DNA from: Planctomycetota bacterium
GTDB lineage: Bacteria > Planctomycetota > Brocadiia > JAJRTI01
Assembly (NCBI GenBank): GCA_024278415.1
Contig: JAJRTI010000404.1
Span: 1 to 6,874 of the forward strand
DNA length: 6,874 nucleotides
Direction: 5' to 3'
In this document: positions 1-6,664 of the stretch, in pieces
Layout: every line of letters begins with the position of its first letter
How positions within the stretch are numbered: the stretch's first letter is position 1
The notes under the pieces: generated by a model
The model's input: the letters and a program-made list of their open reading frames with translations, nothing else
The model's database searches: none
Told to the model about the DNA's origin: nothing
Position numbers and translations under genes: made by a program

Positions 1-395
1 GCCAAGCGGCCAGAAGAAGCGGAAGGGGGGAGAAGAAACAGGGCCATTCCTCACCCAGGGTTGCGAGCTTCGCTCGCGAACCCTGGGCTGGTTTACGGAA
101 GCCCGTTGGGCTTCCCAGAGGCCGAACCCGCTCGGACCGGCCAAAGGCTCAGCCACGTTTTCTGCGCATGGCTGTAGCACTTGGCTGAAGTGTTACGACT
201 CCGTGTGTAAGGCTACCAGCTTCAAACTCTAGTGAGAGGACCCGTGACATGAGAGCGTGTGTTGACCATTGCGGCACGAGGTCGCCGCCCGGGAGGTCTC
301 GAGCGTCGCAGTTCCGGGGAGGCGGCTGCGCCATTGGGACGTCAGTTGTTCTTGTTGTAGTAACCATACATTCAGTATCGAAAGGAGAATAGAGC
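1..395. other. Non-coding region upstream of the porin gene
   Basis: No convincing gene is visible here. One + frame is open from base 1 to a TAG near 177, but its translation runs straight through two strong hairpins and has no recognisable family character, so I do not call it the end of an upstream gene. Bases 54-115 hold a paired hairpin element (listed separately). A weaker stem-loop pairs AGCACTT (176-182) with AAGTGTT (188-194), with one G-T wobble. The last 50 bases before the porin are noticeably T/A richer than their surroundings and are the likeliest place for a promoter, but I see no convincing -35/-10 pair and no match to the enterobacterial PHO box. An AAAGGAG ribosome binding site lies at 381-387. 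Confidence 0.6.
54..115. repeat. Tandem pair of hairpins, REP-like palindromic element
   Basis: The first hairpin pairs CCCAGGGTTGCGAG (54-67) with CTCGCGAACCCTGGG (73-87) around a 5-nt CTTCG loop; the arms are complementary except for one bulged base. Nine bases later GGAAGCCC (97-104) pairs perfectly with GGGCTTCC (108-115) around GTT. There is no T-run after either stem, so a classical intrinsic terminator is unlikely, though the pair could stop or protect a transcript entering from the left. From memory, CCCAGGG..CCCTGGG hairpins followed by a short second hairpin are scattered through planctomycete genomes; I could not search for copies. Part of the first arm recurs at 3108-3121. Confidence 0.7.
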
Positions 396-1829
396 ATGTT
401 CGAAACGCAGAAGATCTGCCGTCTCGGTGCTCTGGCATTGCTCACGATTGCGCCCTGCACATTATGGGCAGCGGGCGATCGCGATGAAGACATCAGGGCG
501 ATGCGAAGAATGATCGCCAACCTTCAGGCTCAGGTCGATCAACTCAAGGCTGATCGAAGCGCGGCGCCGGCCGCCAACGTTGGCGCCCCGGAAAAGCGCG
601 TCATCGCCAAGATGGTGCGCGAGGAGTTGAAGCTCTCGGAAGAAGCGAAGAATAAAGCCTATCCCCATGATTTTCGCGTGTACTGGAAGGAAGGCATCCG
701 GCTGGACAGCTTGGACAAGGCGTTCAAGTTGAAGATCGGCGGCCGGATCATGAGCGACTGGTCCTTCACCGACTACGACTCCGACGTGGAACGCTACGTG
801 GGCGAACAGTCCGATGGCCATGAGTTTCGCCGCGCTCGCCTCTACGTGGCGGGAACGATCTACGGGAACGTCGAGTTCAAGGCCCAGTACGACTTCGCAG
901 GCGGCGATGCCGACTTCAAGGACATGTACGTGGGCTACAAGAGCATTCCCTACTTGGGCGGCATCCGCGCCGGCCACTTCAAGGAGCCCTTTGGCTTGGA
1001 GGAGCTGACGAGTTCCAAGTACATCACGTTCATGGAGCGCGCCCTCCCCGATGCCTTTGCACCCTCACGCAACGTGGGCGTGATGCTGCACAACCACGTG
1101 TTCGGCGACCGCGTGACGTACGCGGTGGGGTGGTTTCGTCCGACGGGCGCATACGGCAATGGCAGCGGCGACGGCGACTATGCCGCGACCGCACGAGTCA
1201 CGGCATTGCCGCTGTACGCGAACAAAGGACGTCAGCTCCTGCACCTCGGCGTGGCAGCGACCAAACGAGCAAACAACGACAGCTTGCGACTGCGCGCACA
1301 CCCTGAGAACCACCAGGTCAGTCGATTGGTGGATACCGGCGCCTTCGGTTCAAACAACGTCCAAATCATCGGGCTTGAGGCGGCGCTCGTGCTGGGGCCG
1401 TTCTCGGTTCAGAGCGAGTACACGCGCGCCGAGGTCGACCGCCGCAACTCCGCGCCGGGTATGCCCAACAACGCCTCGTTCAGCGGGTACTACGTGGAAG
1501 CAAGCTGCTTCCTCACGGGAGAGAGCCGACACTACAAGAAGAAGTCTGGCGCATTCTCCCGCGTGAAACCGAAGCACAACTTCAGCATCAAGAACGGCGG
1601 GTTCGGCGCCTGGCAAGTCGCCGCTCGATACTCGCATCTGGACCTCAACGACCAGGACATCCAAGGCGGCGAAGAGGACAACATCACCTTGGGCCTGAAC
1701 TGGCATCTCAATCCGAACGCTCGGGTGATGTTCAACTATGTGATCGCGGACGTGGATCGGCAGTTTGTTGGCCTCGGCCGAGATTTGAACGCCAAGTCCG
1801 CCATGGTTCGACTCCAGGTTGACTTCTAA
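396..1829 (+). CDS. Phosphate-selective porin O/P family outer-membrane protein
   Basis: This 477-aa protein belongs to the Porin_O_P family (OprO/OprP type), trimeric beta-barrels that pass phosphate, polyphosphate or related anions through the outer membrane. Residues 1-26 form a signal peptide with a hydrophobic stretch (GALALLTIAP) and a likely cut near LWA-AG. Residues 29-54 are a heptad-like helical stretch (IRAMRRMIANLQAQVDQLK), as in the N-terminal coiled coil of many family members. The barrel begins near 108. Family hallmarks are GHFKEPFGLEELTSSKY (193-209) followed by TFMERALPDAFAPSRNVG, then YYVEASCFLTGESRHYKKK (365-383). The chain ends in VRLQVDF with a terminal Phe, the usual signal for barrel assembly. 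A Lys/Arg-rich patch at 378-393 could contribute to anion selectivity. The start is well supported: AAAGGAG ends 8 nt before ATG. Position next to pstS makes phosphate the likely substrate, but porins of this fold are not all phosphate-specific, so I give no gene symbol. Confidence 0.92.
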   Translation: MFETQKICRLGALALLTIAPCTLWAAGDRDEDIRAMRRMIANLQAQVDQLKADRSAAPAANVGAPEKRVIAKMVREELKLSEEAKNKAYPHDFRVYWKEGIRLDSLDKAFKLKIGGRIMSDWSFTDYDSDVERYVGEQSDGHEFRRARLYVAGTIYGNVEFKAQYDFAGGDADFKDMYVGYKSIPYLGGIRAGHFKEPFGLEELTSSKYITFMERALPDAFAPSRNVGVMLHNHVFGDRVTYAVGWFRPTGAYGNGSGDGDYAATARVTALPLYANKGRQLLHLGVAATKRANNDSLRLRAHPENHQVSRLVDTGAFGSNNVQIIGLEAALVLGPFSVQSEYTRAEVDRRNSAPGMPNNASFSGYYVEASCFLTGESRHYKKKSGAFSRVKPKHNFSIKNGGFGAWQVAARYSHLDLNDQDIQGGEEDNITLGLNWHLNPNARVMFNYVIADVDRQFVGLGRDLNAKSAMVRLQVDF

Positions 1830-1840
1830 AGTCGCCGCCC

Positions 1841-1884
1841 TTCATGTGAAGTTATCGTTACGCTAATCACCTGCTCATACGAGG
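1841..1884 (+). promoter_or_regulatory. Possible phased regulatory repeats upstream of pstS
   Basis: Between the porin stop and pstS, four consecutive 11-bp blocks can be laid out: TTCATGTGAAG (1841), TTATCGTTACG (1852), CTAATCACCTG (1863) and CTCATACGAGG (1874). Blocks 1, 3 and 4 begin with YT(A/C)AT and all four end in G. Eleven-base phasing is the layout of PhoB-type PHO boxes, but the sequences do not match the CTGTCAT consensus. This is a weak pattern in a short region and may be chance; it is listed because this is where control of pstS would be expected. Confidence 0.2.
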
Positions 1885-1889
1885 CAGGT
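1869..1889. other. Small bulged hairpin between the porin gene and pstS
   Basis: ACCTG-CTC (1869-1876) pairs with GAG-G-CAGGT (1881-1889) around an ATAC loop, giving 8 base pairs with one bulged G at 1884. It lies 40 nt after the porin stop and 45 nt before the pstS start. No U-run follows, so it is a poor intrinsic terminator. It may be a processing or stability element in a porin-pstS transcript or part of the pstS 5' leader. Confidence 0.4.
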
Positions 1890-1934
1890 ACGTTTGAAAC
1901 ACAAACACACAGAAAGATAAGGATTATCTACACC

Positions 1935-2777
1935 ATGATTATGAGACTCTCTCGAACGACAACAGGACAGATCGCCACCGCTCTCGCTCTCGCGTGCACG
2001 GCCACGTTCGCGGCGGATGCGAGCGATATCACCATTGATGGCTCCACCACGGTGGGCCCCATCGCCAACGCGTTTGCCGAGTATTTCATGGCCCGGAACC
2101 CCAACGTGAATGTCACGGTGAGCGAGTCCGGCAGCGGCAACGGCGCCAAGAGCCTGATCAACGGCGCTTGCGATATTGCCGACATGTCCCGCTTCATGAA
2201 GGGCAAGGAGTTCAAGGCCGCGGTTGAGAAGGGCATTTTCCCCGTGGCTCACGTGGTGGCGATGGATGGCCTGCCGATCATCGTCCATCCCAGCAACCCG
2301 ATCAAGCGGCTCACGGTCGAGCAGGTCAGGGATGTCTACCTCGGCAAGATCACGAATTGGCGCGAGCTTGGCGGCCCGAACCTGAGGATCGTCAAGATCA
2401 GCCGCGACACGAACAGTGGAACCTACGAGACCTTCGAGAAGCTCGTCATGAAGAAGGCCAAGATCGCGGGTTCCACGGAGTACGTCGGCAGCAACGGCGC
2501 GGTGCGCCAGCGGGTGCAGAGCACGCGGGCGGCGATCGGATACGCGGGCCTCGGCTTCGTGGACCGCACGGTCAAGGCCCTCGAGATCAATGGCATCTTC
2601 CCCGACCATGACACGGTTTCCAGCGGCCGCTACCCCATTGCTCGGCCCCTCTTCATGTTCACCAACGGCTACCCCAAACTGGGCACGCCCCTGCACGCGT
2701 TCGTGACGCTTTATTTGAGCCGGAAGGGCCAAGAGATTATCGAGTCGATTGGCTTCATACCGGTCACGTCCTACTAA
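1935..2777 (+). CDS. pstS: Phosphate ABC transporter, periplasmic phosphate-binding protein PstS
   Basis: PstS captures inorganic phosphate in the periplasm and delivers it to the PstC-PstA channel. The 280-aa product has a signal peptide (residues 1-27) ending TATFA-AD. The mature protein shows the expected phosphate-binding elements of the PstS-like fold: DGSTTVGPIANAFAEYF (35-51), ESGSGNGAKSLINGACDIADMSR (64-86), the hinge and second-lobe start VEQVRDVYLGKITNWRELGG (128-147), and SRDTNSGTYETFEKLV (156-171), where Arg, Asp, Ser and Thr would coordinate phosphate. The C-terminal lobe (AAIGYAGLGFVD, 199-210) is complete. A Cys at 21 (ALAC) is not in a proper lipobox because position -3 is Ala, so a soluble periplasmic protein is more likely than a lipoprotein. 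AAGGA at 1919-1923 favours ATG 1935 over ATG 1941, though the spacing (11 nt) is slightly long. It is separated from pstC by 394 bp of highly structured DNA, which is unusual for this operon. Confidence 0.95.
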   Translation: MIMRLSRTTTGQIATALALACTATFAADASDITIDGSTTVGPIANAFAEYFMARNPNVNVTVSESGSGNGAKSLINGACDIADMSRFMKGKEFKAAVEKGIFPVAHVVAMDGLPIIVHPSNPIKRLTVEQVRDVYLGKITNWRELGGPNLRIVKISRDTNSGTYETFEKLVMKKAKIAGSTEYVGSNGAVRQRVQSTRAAIGYAGLGFVDRTVKALEINGIFPDHDTVSSGRYPIARPLFMFTNGYPKLGTPLHAFVTLYLSRKGQEIIESIGFIPVTSY

Positions 2778-2829
2778 CGCAGTCTTGTTGAAGCTGCCTC
2801 TAGGCGGTAGGCGAAGGCGTCTTGCTAGA

Positions 2830-2856
2830 CCAGCACGGGGCTTGTCCCCGTGCTGG
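2830..2856. terminator. Strong perfect hairpin after pstS; possible terminator or mRNA-stabilising stem
   Basis: CCAGCACGGGG (2830-2840) and CCCCGTGCTGG (2846-2856) form a perfect 11-bp stem around CTTGT, 52 nt after the pstS stop. The stem strength suits an intrinsic terminator, but it is followed by CATGATTACC rather than a run of T, so complete termination is doubtful. A stem blocking 3' exonucleases and preserving the pstS message is equally plausible. Confidence 0.45.
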
Positions 2857-2858
2857 CA

Positions 2859-2975
2859 TGATTACCGACGACTATGCTGGCGCCCTCATTCCCTGGTTCC
2901 CCCTTTCACTGCCCGCTCGGCAAGCCGAGCGGGCAGTGAAAGGGGGGGGAGGCGCCGCTGAGTCGTCGGTAATCA
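2859..2975. repeat. Nested inverted repeat (MITE/REPIN-like), 22-bp inner stem and 15-bp outer arms
   Basis: The outer arms TGATTACCGACGACT (2859-2873) and AGTCGTCGGTAATCA (2961-2975) are perfectly complementary. Inside them GGCGCC occurs at 2879-2884 and again at 2951-2956, continuing the pairing with small internal loops. At the centre, 2899-2920 pairs without mismatch to 2925-2946 (22 bp, C5-T3-CACTGCCCGCTCGG and its complement) around the 4-nt loop CAAG. The whole 117-bp unit could extrude as a cruciform in DNA or fold as a long RNA hairpin. Terminal inverted repeats with no coding content resemble a MITE; the central palindrome resembles REP-type elements. I saw no clear target-site duplication in the flanks (GGCA on the left, CGCG on the right). 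Confidence 0.75.
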
Positions 2976-3171
2976 CGCGCCCCGCTGGGGGCGCTGCTCC
3001 TGCCAGGCCTGGCGAGCGCCGACACCCTAACGGCCCCAGCTTGATCTCGCGATTGAACGGTCTTTGGCGCGTAACACCTTACGGTCCGATGGCCGTGGGG
3101 GGTAGGACTCGCAACCCAGGGATGCGGCCTGTCGCGCCCCCACCCCTTTCCAGACACGTTGACCCCACCCG

Positions 3172-4320
3172 ATGCCGGCTTCCGCAGTGACTAAACCCAC
3201 GAGTCTGCTCCTCAGCAAACGGGCTACCCGCTTGCGCCGGCTAGGATCGTTTCTGGGGCACGGCTTCCTCCTCACGGTCACTTCCCTCTCCGCCCTGGCC
3301 GTCCTCTTCATCTTTTACTTCATCGCCAGAGACGGGATTCCCTTCTTCCGCCTCCAGGGCTTCACGGAATTCTTCACTAGCACGCATTGGTACCCGTCGC
3401 GCGAGCCTGCTGAGTTTGGTGCGCTGGCCATATTCGTGGGAACGGGGATTGTCACGCTGGGGGCGATCCTGGTGGCCGTGCCACTCGGCGTATCCGCGGC
3501 CGTGTGCCTGAGCGATGTCCTGCCTTTCGCGGTCCGCCAGTTGGTCAAACCGGTCATCGAGATGCTGGCGGCGATCCCGTCTGTCGCGTATGGGTTCTTC
3601 GCGTTGGTGGTCTTCGCTCCCAAGCTCCAGGAAAGCGGGGGGCCGATCCTGGCGATGGGGCTCTGGATCGTCGGACTTCCACTCGCCGCGATTCTCATCA
3701 TCGTGCTCAGTGACGTGGCGACCGACCGGCTGGAAGGGCGCGCTCGTTCGATCGGCCGTGTGGTGTTGCTCGCCGCGTTGGGTGCGACGACGATCTGGGG
3801 GCTGCATCTGCTGGCCGGCAGACTTCACGCCATGACGATATCGAGCGGCACGAATGCGCTGAACGTATCCATCATCTTGGGCATCATGGCCCTTCCAACG
3901 ATCGTGAGCGTGTCCGAGGATGCGCTCCAAGCCGTAGGACGCGATCTGCGCGAGGGCAGCTACGCCCTCGGTGCGACTCGCGCGGAAACCCTTATCAAGA
4001 CGGTCATCCCCGCGGCGAGCAGCGGCATCTGCGCAGCGGTCGTCCTGGGCCTGATGCGCGCGGTCGGCGAGACCATGGTGGTGTGGATGGCCTCCGGGAA
4101 CGCCGCCGAGATCCCGAAGCCCTGGTACAACTTCCTCCAGCCGGTCCGCACGCTGACCGCCACGATCGCCGGCGACATGGGCGAAGCGGACCAGGTCACT
4201 GGCTCGGCCCGATTCCACGTGCTCTTCGCGATGGCGCTCTGCCTGCTGGCCATTGCCTTCATCTGCAACCTTGCAAGCGAATGGATCGTCGTCCGAGCCA
4301 GAAGGAAGAGAGGCAAGTAG
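3172..4320 (+). CDS. pstC: Phosphate ABC transporter permease PstC, with mid-protein extension
   Basis: PstC is one of the two inner-membrane subunits that form the phosphate channel. The 382-aa product has TM1 at about 31-51, the family region WYPSREPAEFGALAIFVGT (73-91) leading into TM2, the helix VIEMLAAIPSVAYGFFALVVF (128-148), and the cytoplasmic EAA loop that docks PstB (SEDALQAVGRDLREGSYALGATRAETLIKTVIPA, from 248), followed by GLMRAVGETM (293-302) and a last TM at about 350-366. It is longer than the usual 300-320 aa. About 75 residues lie between FAP (148-150) and NALNVSIILGIMALPTI, including two extra hydrophobic stretches (about 159-180 and 195-215) separated by the charged segment TDRLEGRARSIGR. 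The start is moderately secure: it gives a normal N-terminus before TM1, but no Shine-Dalgarno is present; CCCCACCC directly precedes it. GTG at 3187 is an alternative. Confidence 0.93.
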   Translation: MPASAVTKPTSLLLSKRATRLRRLGSFLGHGFLLTVTSLSALAVLFIFYFIARDGIPFFRLQGFTEFFTSTHWYPSREPAEFGALAIFVGTGIVTLGAILVAVPLGVSAAVCLSDVLPFAVRQLVKPVIEMLAAIPSVAYGFFALVVFAPKLQESGGPILAMGLWIVGLPLAAILIIVLSDVATDRLEGRARSIGRVVLLAALGATTIWGLHLLAGRLHAMTISSGTNALNVSIILGIMALPTIVSVSEDALQAVGRDLREGSYALGATRAETLIKTVIPAASSGICAAVVLGLMRAVGETMVVWMASGNAAEIPKPWYNFLQPVRTLTATIAGDMGEADQVTGSARFHVLFAMALCLLAIAFICNLASEWIVVRARRKRGK

Positions 4321-4321
4321 C

Positions 4322-4336
4322 GCGGCCTTCGGCCGC
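4322..4336. other. Short perfect hairpin just after pstC
   Basis: GCGGCC (4322-4327) pairs perfectly with GGCCGC (4331-4336) around TTC, starting one base after the pstC stop codon. There is no following T-run. It could protect the pstC 3' end or modestly attenuate read-through into pstA. Confidence 0.45.
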
Positions 4337-4400
4337 AATGCGACCGTGCTCGGTTCGCTGTTTGGAGTCCCGCCCTTAGGTGGTCTGGCCTATCTTGGAG

Positions 4401-4467
4401 GAGGCCCTTACGGGCCTCGCTGCGAACGGGCCACGATGCCACGCATACCCCGTAGCTTCTGCGAAGC
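4401..4467. other. Hairpins in the pstA leader
   Basis: GAGGCCC (4401-4407) pairs perfectly with GGGCCTC (4412-4418) around TTAC. A smaller stem pairs GCTTC (4455-4459) with GAAGC (4463-4467) around TGC, ending 14 nt before the chosen pstA start. The 161-bp pstC-pstA gap is long for subunits that must be made in equal amounts, and these stems are what it contains. CCTTACGGGCC within the first hairpin differs by one base from CCTTACGGTCC at 3077-3087 in front of pstC. Confidence 0.4.
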
Positions 4468-4481
4468 AAGTTTCCCCACCC

Positions 4482-5828
4482 ATGCGCCTCTCTACCCGAA
4501 AACTGCTCGACAAGTCCTTCTCAGCGCTGGGCTTGATCTCCATCATGCTGATGGCCTTGTCGCTCGTGATCATCTTGGCGCCCATCGTGGTCCGCGGCGC
4601 GGGCGCGTTCGTGTTCAGGGGCACAGTGGAGCATCGGCGACTCATGCACGAACGATTCGAGCGTGGGGATCGGCGTAAGATCGAGGCCGAGACTGCGGCG
4701 GCTATGGCCGCGCGGCGCCCGATATACCAAATGATCGAGACGTTCGAAAAGGATCTGAAGGCCGGTGGCTTTGCCATGCGCCGGAAGTATCGGAGCCCGC
4801 TCCGAGAGTTGAAAGATGCGCTGCGGGAACTCCTCGGCCCTTTCCCCGGACAACCCACGCCGGTGCTCATGCGCAACCAGTACGGCCAAACGCGATGGGA
4901 TCGCGCACTGGTGAAGCTGCACCGCGTCCTCTTTCGGGAAGAGTGGGACTACTCGGACCCGACGAAAATGGGAGTCAAGAAGTTCGTGCCACGGGCAGCC
5001 GATTTCAAAGGCACGGCGGTGGAGCCCCTCTTCGAGCACATCAAGACGCACTTGCCGGGCATGCTGCGGCCGCGGCTGACCTTCTATTGGCGCTTCCTGT
5101 TCGATGTGTCCTACGACGCCCATTTCTTCGGCGGCATCTGGCCCGAAGTCCTGGGCACGTTCTACCTGACGATCGGCTCCATGCTCTTCGCCATACCGGC
5201 TGGCGTGATTGCCGCGCTCTACTTGGTCGAGTATGCAGGCCAAGGCCGGCTTATCAGTCTGCTTCGCGTTTGCATCAGCACGTTGGCGGGTGTGCCGAGC
5301 ATTGTGTTCGGTCTATTCGGGCTAGCCTTCTTCATCAACACCATGCACGTGTCGCCCTCCAAGAGCGTGCTCGCCGGGTCGCTGACGCTGGGGCTGCTGG
5401 TGCTGCCGACGATTATCCGCGCGTCCGAGGAAGCCATCCGCGCGGTGCCGCTGGCCTACAAGGAGGCGGCCATGAGTCTGGGCGCCGGGCGCTGGCACAC
5501 GGTACTGACCGTGATCCTCCCGGCCGCGCTGCCCGGGATTCTCACGGGCGTTGTGATCAGCATGGGCCGCGCCGCGGGGGAGACCGCGCCGATCATCTTC
5601 ACCGCCGCGGTCAGCGTTGGCAAACCACTGAAGCTGCTCCAAACGCTGTCCCAGCCCACCCCCGCGCTCTCGTGGAACATCTACAACCTCTGCACCGAGC
5701 ACGAGGCGGTGGACGAAATACGGCACGTGCAGTTCGGCATGGTCTTCACGTTGGTGGCGCTCGTGTTGATCTTCAACCTCGCCGCCATCATTCTGAGAGC
5801 CCGCATATCGAGGAAGTTGAGAGGATGA
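4482..5828 (+). CDS. pstA: Phosphate ABC transporter permease PstA, with large periplasmic insertion
   Basis: PstA pairs with PstC to form the inner-membrane phosphate channel. This product is 448 aa, against roughly 280-300 for ordinary PstA. TM1 lies at about 17-37. Residues 41-200 are a long hydrophilic segment, rich in Arg, Lys and Glu and probably helical (for example [20 protein letters not shown], 100-119). The normal family sequence resumes at [19 protein letters not shown] (215-233), then [13 protein letters not shown] (241-253), [17 protein letters not shown] (268-284), [20 protein letters not shown] (301-320), the EAA loop [29 protein letters not shown] (324-352), [15 protein letters not shown] (361-375) and a last TM at about 418-437. 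With the usual topology the insertion is periplasmic. The frame is open upstream to a GTG at 4380, but ATG 4482 gives a typical N-terminus; CCCCACCC, not a Shine-Dalgarno, precedes it. The stop overlaps the pstB start (ATGA), indicating translational coupling. Confidence 0.93.
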   Translation: MRLSTRKLLDKSFSALGLISIMLMALSLVIILAPIVVRGAGAFVFRGTVEHRRLMHERFERGDRRKIEAETAAAMAARRPIYQMIETFEKDLKAGGFAMRRKYRSPLRELKDALRELLGPFPGQPTPVLMRNQYGQTRWDRALVKLHRVLFREEWDYSDPTKMGVKKFVPRAADFKGTAVEPLFEHIKTHLPGMLRPRLTFYWRFLFDVSYDAHFFGGIWPEVLGTFYLTIGSMLFAIPAGVIAALYLVEYAGQGRLISLLRVCISTLAGVPSIVFGLFGLAFFINTMHVSPSKSVLAGSLTLGLLVLPTIIRASEEAIRAVPLAYKEAAMSLGAGRWHTVLTVILPAALPGILTGVVISMGRAAGETAPIIFTAAVSVGKPLKLLQTLSQPTPALSWNIYNLCTEHEAVDEIRHVQFGMVFTLVALVLIFNLAAIILRARISRKLRG

Positions 5829-6664
5829 CTACCGTGGTAGCACCAGTTGAAACCCAGAAGCGTTTTGTGTCGGCCGATGTGATCGCCAGATCGGCCGAAC
5901 CCCAAGCGACTGAAACACACATGCTCGCGGAGCGCTTCTCCGTCTTCTATGGGACCAACGAAGCCGTCAAGAAGGTGGACCTCGCGATCCCGTCGAAGCA
6001 GGTCACGGCCATCATCGGGCCCAGCGGCTGCGGCAAGAGCACGTTCCTGAGAGCCATCAACCGCATGAACGATTTGATCCCCGGCTGCCACACTGAGGGC
6101 CGCCTGATGTTCGACGGACAGGACGTGTGCGGTCCCCAGATCGACGTGGTGGCGTTGCGGCGCCGGGTGGGCATGGTCTTCCAAAAGCCCAATCCCTTTC
6201 CCAAGTCAGTCTTCGACAACGTCGCGTACGGCCCACGCCTCCATGGCATGAAGAAGCGGCAAGACTTGGGCGAAATCGTCGAACGAAGTCTCCAAGGCGC
6301 GGCGCTGTGGGAGGAGGTGTCTGATCGCCTCAAGAACAACGCGCTGGGCCTCTCAGGCGGCCAGCAGCAGCGGCTCTGCATCGCCAGGGCTCTGGCGGTC
6401 GATCCGGAGATCCTGCTCATGGACGAGCCTACCTCAGCGCTCGATCCTCGATCGACCACCCGCATCGAGGACTTGATCGCCGAGCTGCGCGGCCAGTACA
6501 CGATCATCATCGTCACCCACAACATGCAGCAAGCGGCCCGCGTCTCCGACTTCACGGCCTTCCTCTACGAAGGCGAGTTGATCGAGTTCGGCTCGACCAA
6601 GAAGATCTTCACCAATCCCGCCAAGAAGCAGACCGAGGACTACATCACCGGGCGGTTTGGATGA
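5825..6664 (+). CDS. pstB: Phosphate ABC transporter ATP-binding protein PstB
   Basis: PstB is the cytoplasmic ATPase that drives phosphate import through PstC-PstA. The 279-aa product has every catalytic motif in order: Walker [10 protein letters not shown] (65-73), Q-loop [19 protein letters not shown] (115-133, Gln120), the ABC signature [16 protein letters not shown] (176-191), Walker B ILLMDE (196-201) with EPTSALDP, and the switch His232 in [24 protein letters not shown] and DYITGRFG at the C-terminus are characteristic of PstB rather than other ABC ATPases. The N-terminus is about 20-30 residues longer than in the E. coli protein and looks unstructured. The frame is open far upstream inside pstA in another frame, but ATG 5825 is the real start: it overlaps the pstA stop as ATGA, has AGGA at 5811-5814, and is followed by family-like sequence from residue 32. 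Confidence 0.97.
   Translation: MTTVVAPVETQKRFVSADVIARSAEPQATETHMLAERFSVFYGTNEAVKKVDLAIPSKQVTAIIGPSGCGKSTFLRAINRMNDLIPGCHTEGRLMFDGQDVCGPQIDVVALRRRVGMVFQKPNPFPKSVFDNVAYGPRLHGMKKRQDLGEIVERSLQGAALWEEVSDRLKNNALGLSGGQQQRLCIARALAVDPEILLMDEPTSALDPRSTTRIEDLIAELRGQYTIIIVTHNMQQAARVSDFTAFLYEGELIEFGSTKKIFTNPAKKQTEDYITGRFG

Larger units (their letters stand above)
2778..3171. other. Highly structured intergenic region between pstS and pstC
   Basis: This 394-bp gap has no credible gene; open frames crossing it merely read through palindromes. From left to right it holds a perfect 11-bp hairpin (2830-2856), a nested cruciform-like element (2859-2975), a G+C-rich imperfect stem (GGCGCT 2990-2995 with AGCGCC 3015-3020, enclosing the palindrome GCCAGGCCTGGC at 3002-3013), two short hairpins (CGTAA/TTACG, 3070-3083, and ACGGTC/GGCCGT, 3081-3096, which overlap and are alternatives), and a G-run/C-run pair (GTGGGGG 3095-3101 with CCCCCAC 3137-3143). 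CTCGCAACCCAGGG at 3108-3121 matches, in inverted orientation and with one difference, the first arm of the element at 54-67. No obvious promoter for pstC was found. Confidence 0.75.

Noticed and set aside
1..177. End of an upstream gene entering from the left edge
   Set aside because: The frame is open to a TAG near 177 but runs through the 54-115 hairpins and shows no family signal, so it cannot be supported.
1980..1997. PstS as a lipoprotein with Cys21 as the lipidated residue
   Set aside because: ALAC lacks Leu/Val/Ile at position -3 of a lipobox, while a normal signal peptidase I site follows at TATFA-AD.
1875..2732. 285-aa minus-strand open frame opposite pstS
   Set aside because: It is antisense to a clear pstS, has no recognisable motifs and appears only because of GC bias at third positions.
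2822..3190. Possible 122-aa gene in the pstS-pstC gap, and others on both strands there
   Set aside because: They cross several perfect palindromes and have no plausible ribosome binding site or family resemblance; the region is better explained as structured non-coding DNA.
3241..4338. 365-aa minus-strand open frame opposite pstC
   Set aside because: Composition is Arg/Asp/His/Glu-rich, as expected from the antisense of a hydrophobic membrane-protein gene with high-GC third positions; pstC is unmistakable on the + strand.
4380..4481. N-terminal extension of PstA from GTG 4380
   Set aside because: The 34 extra residues read through a perfect hairpin, have no PstA-like character, and ATG 4482 gives a standard short cytoplasmic N-terminus before TM1.
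4895..5824. Open reading frame running 310 codons upstream in frame with pstB
   Set aside because: It overlaps pstA in another frame, translates to Arg/Ala/Pro/His-rich low-complexity sequence typical of a high-GC shadow frame, and PstB homology begins only after ATG 5825.
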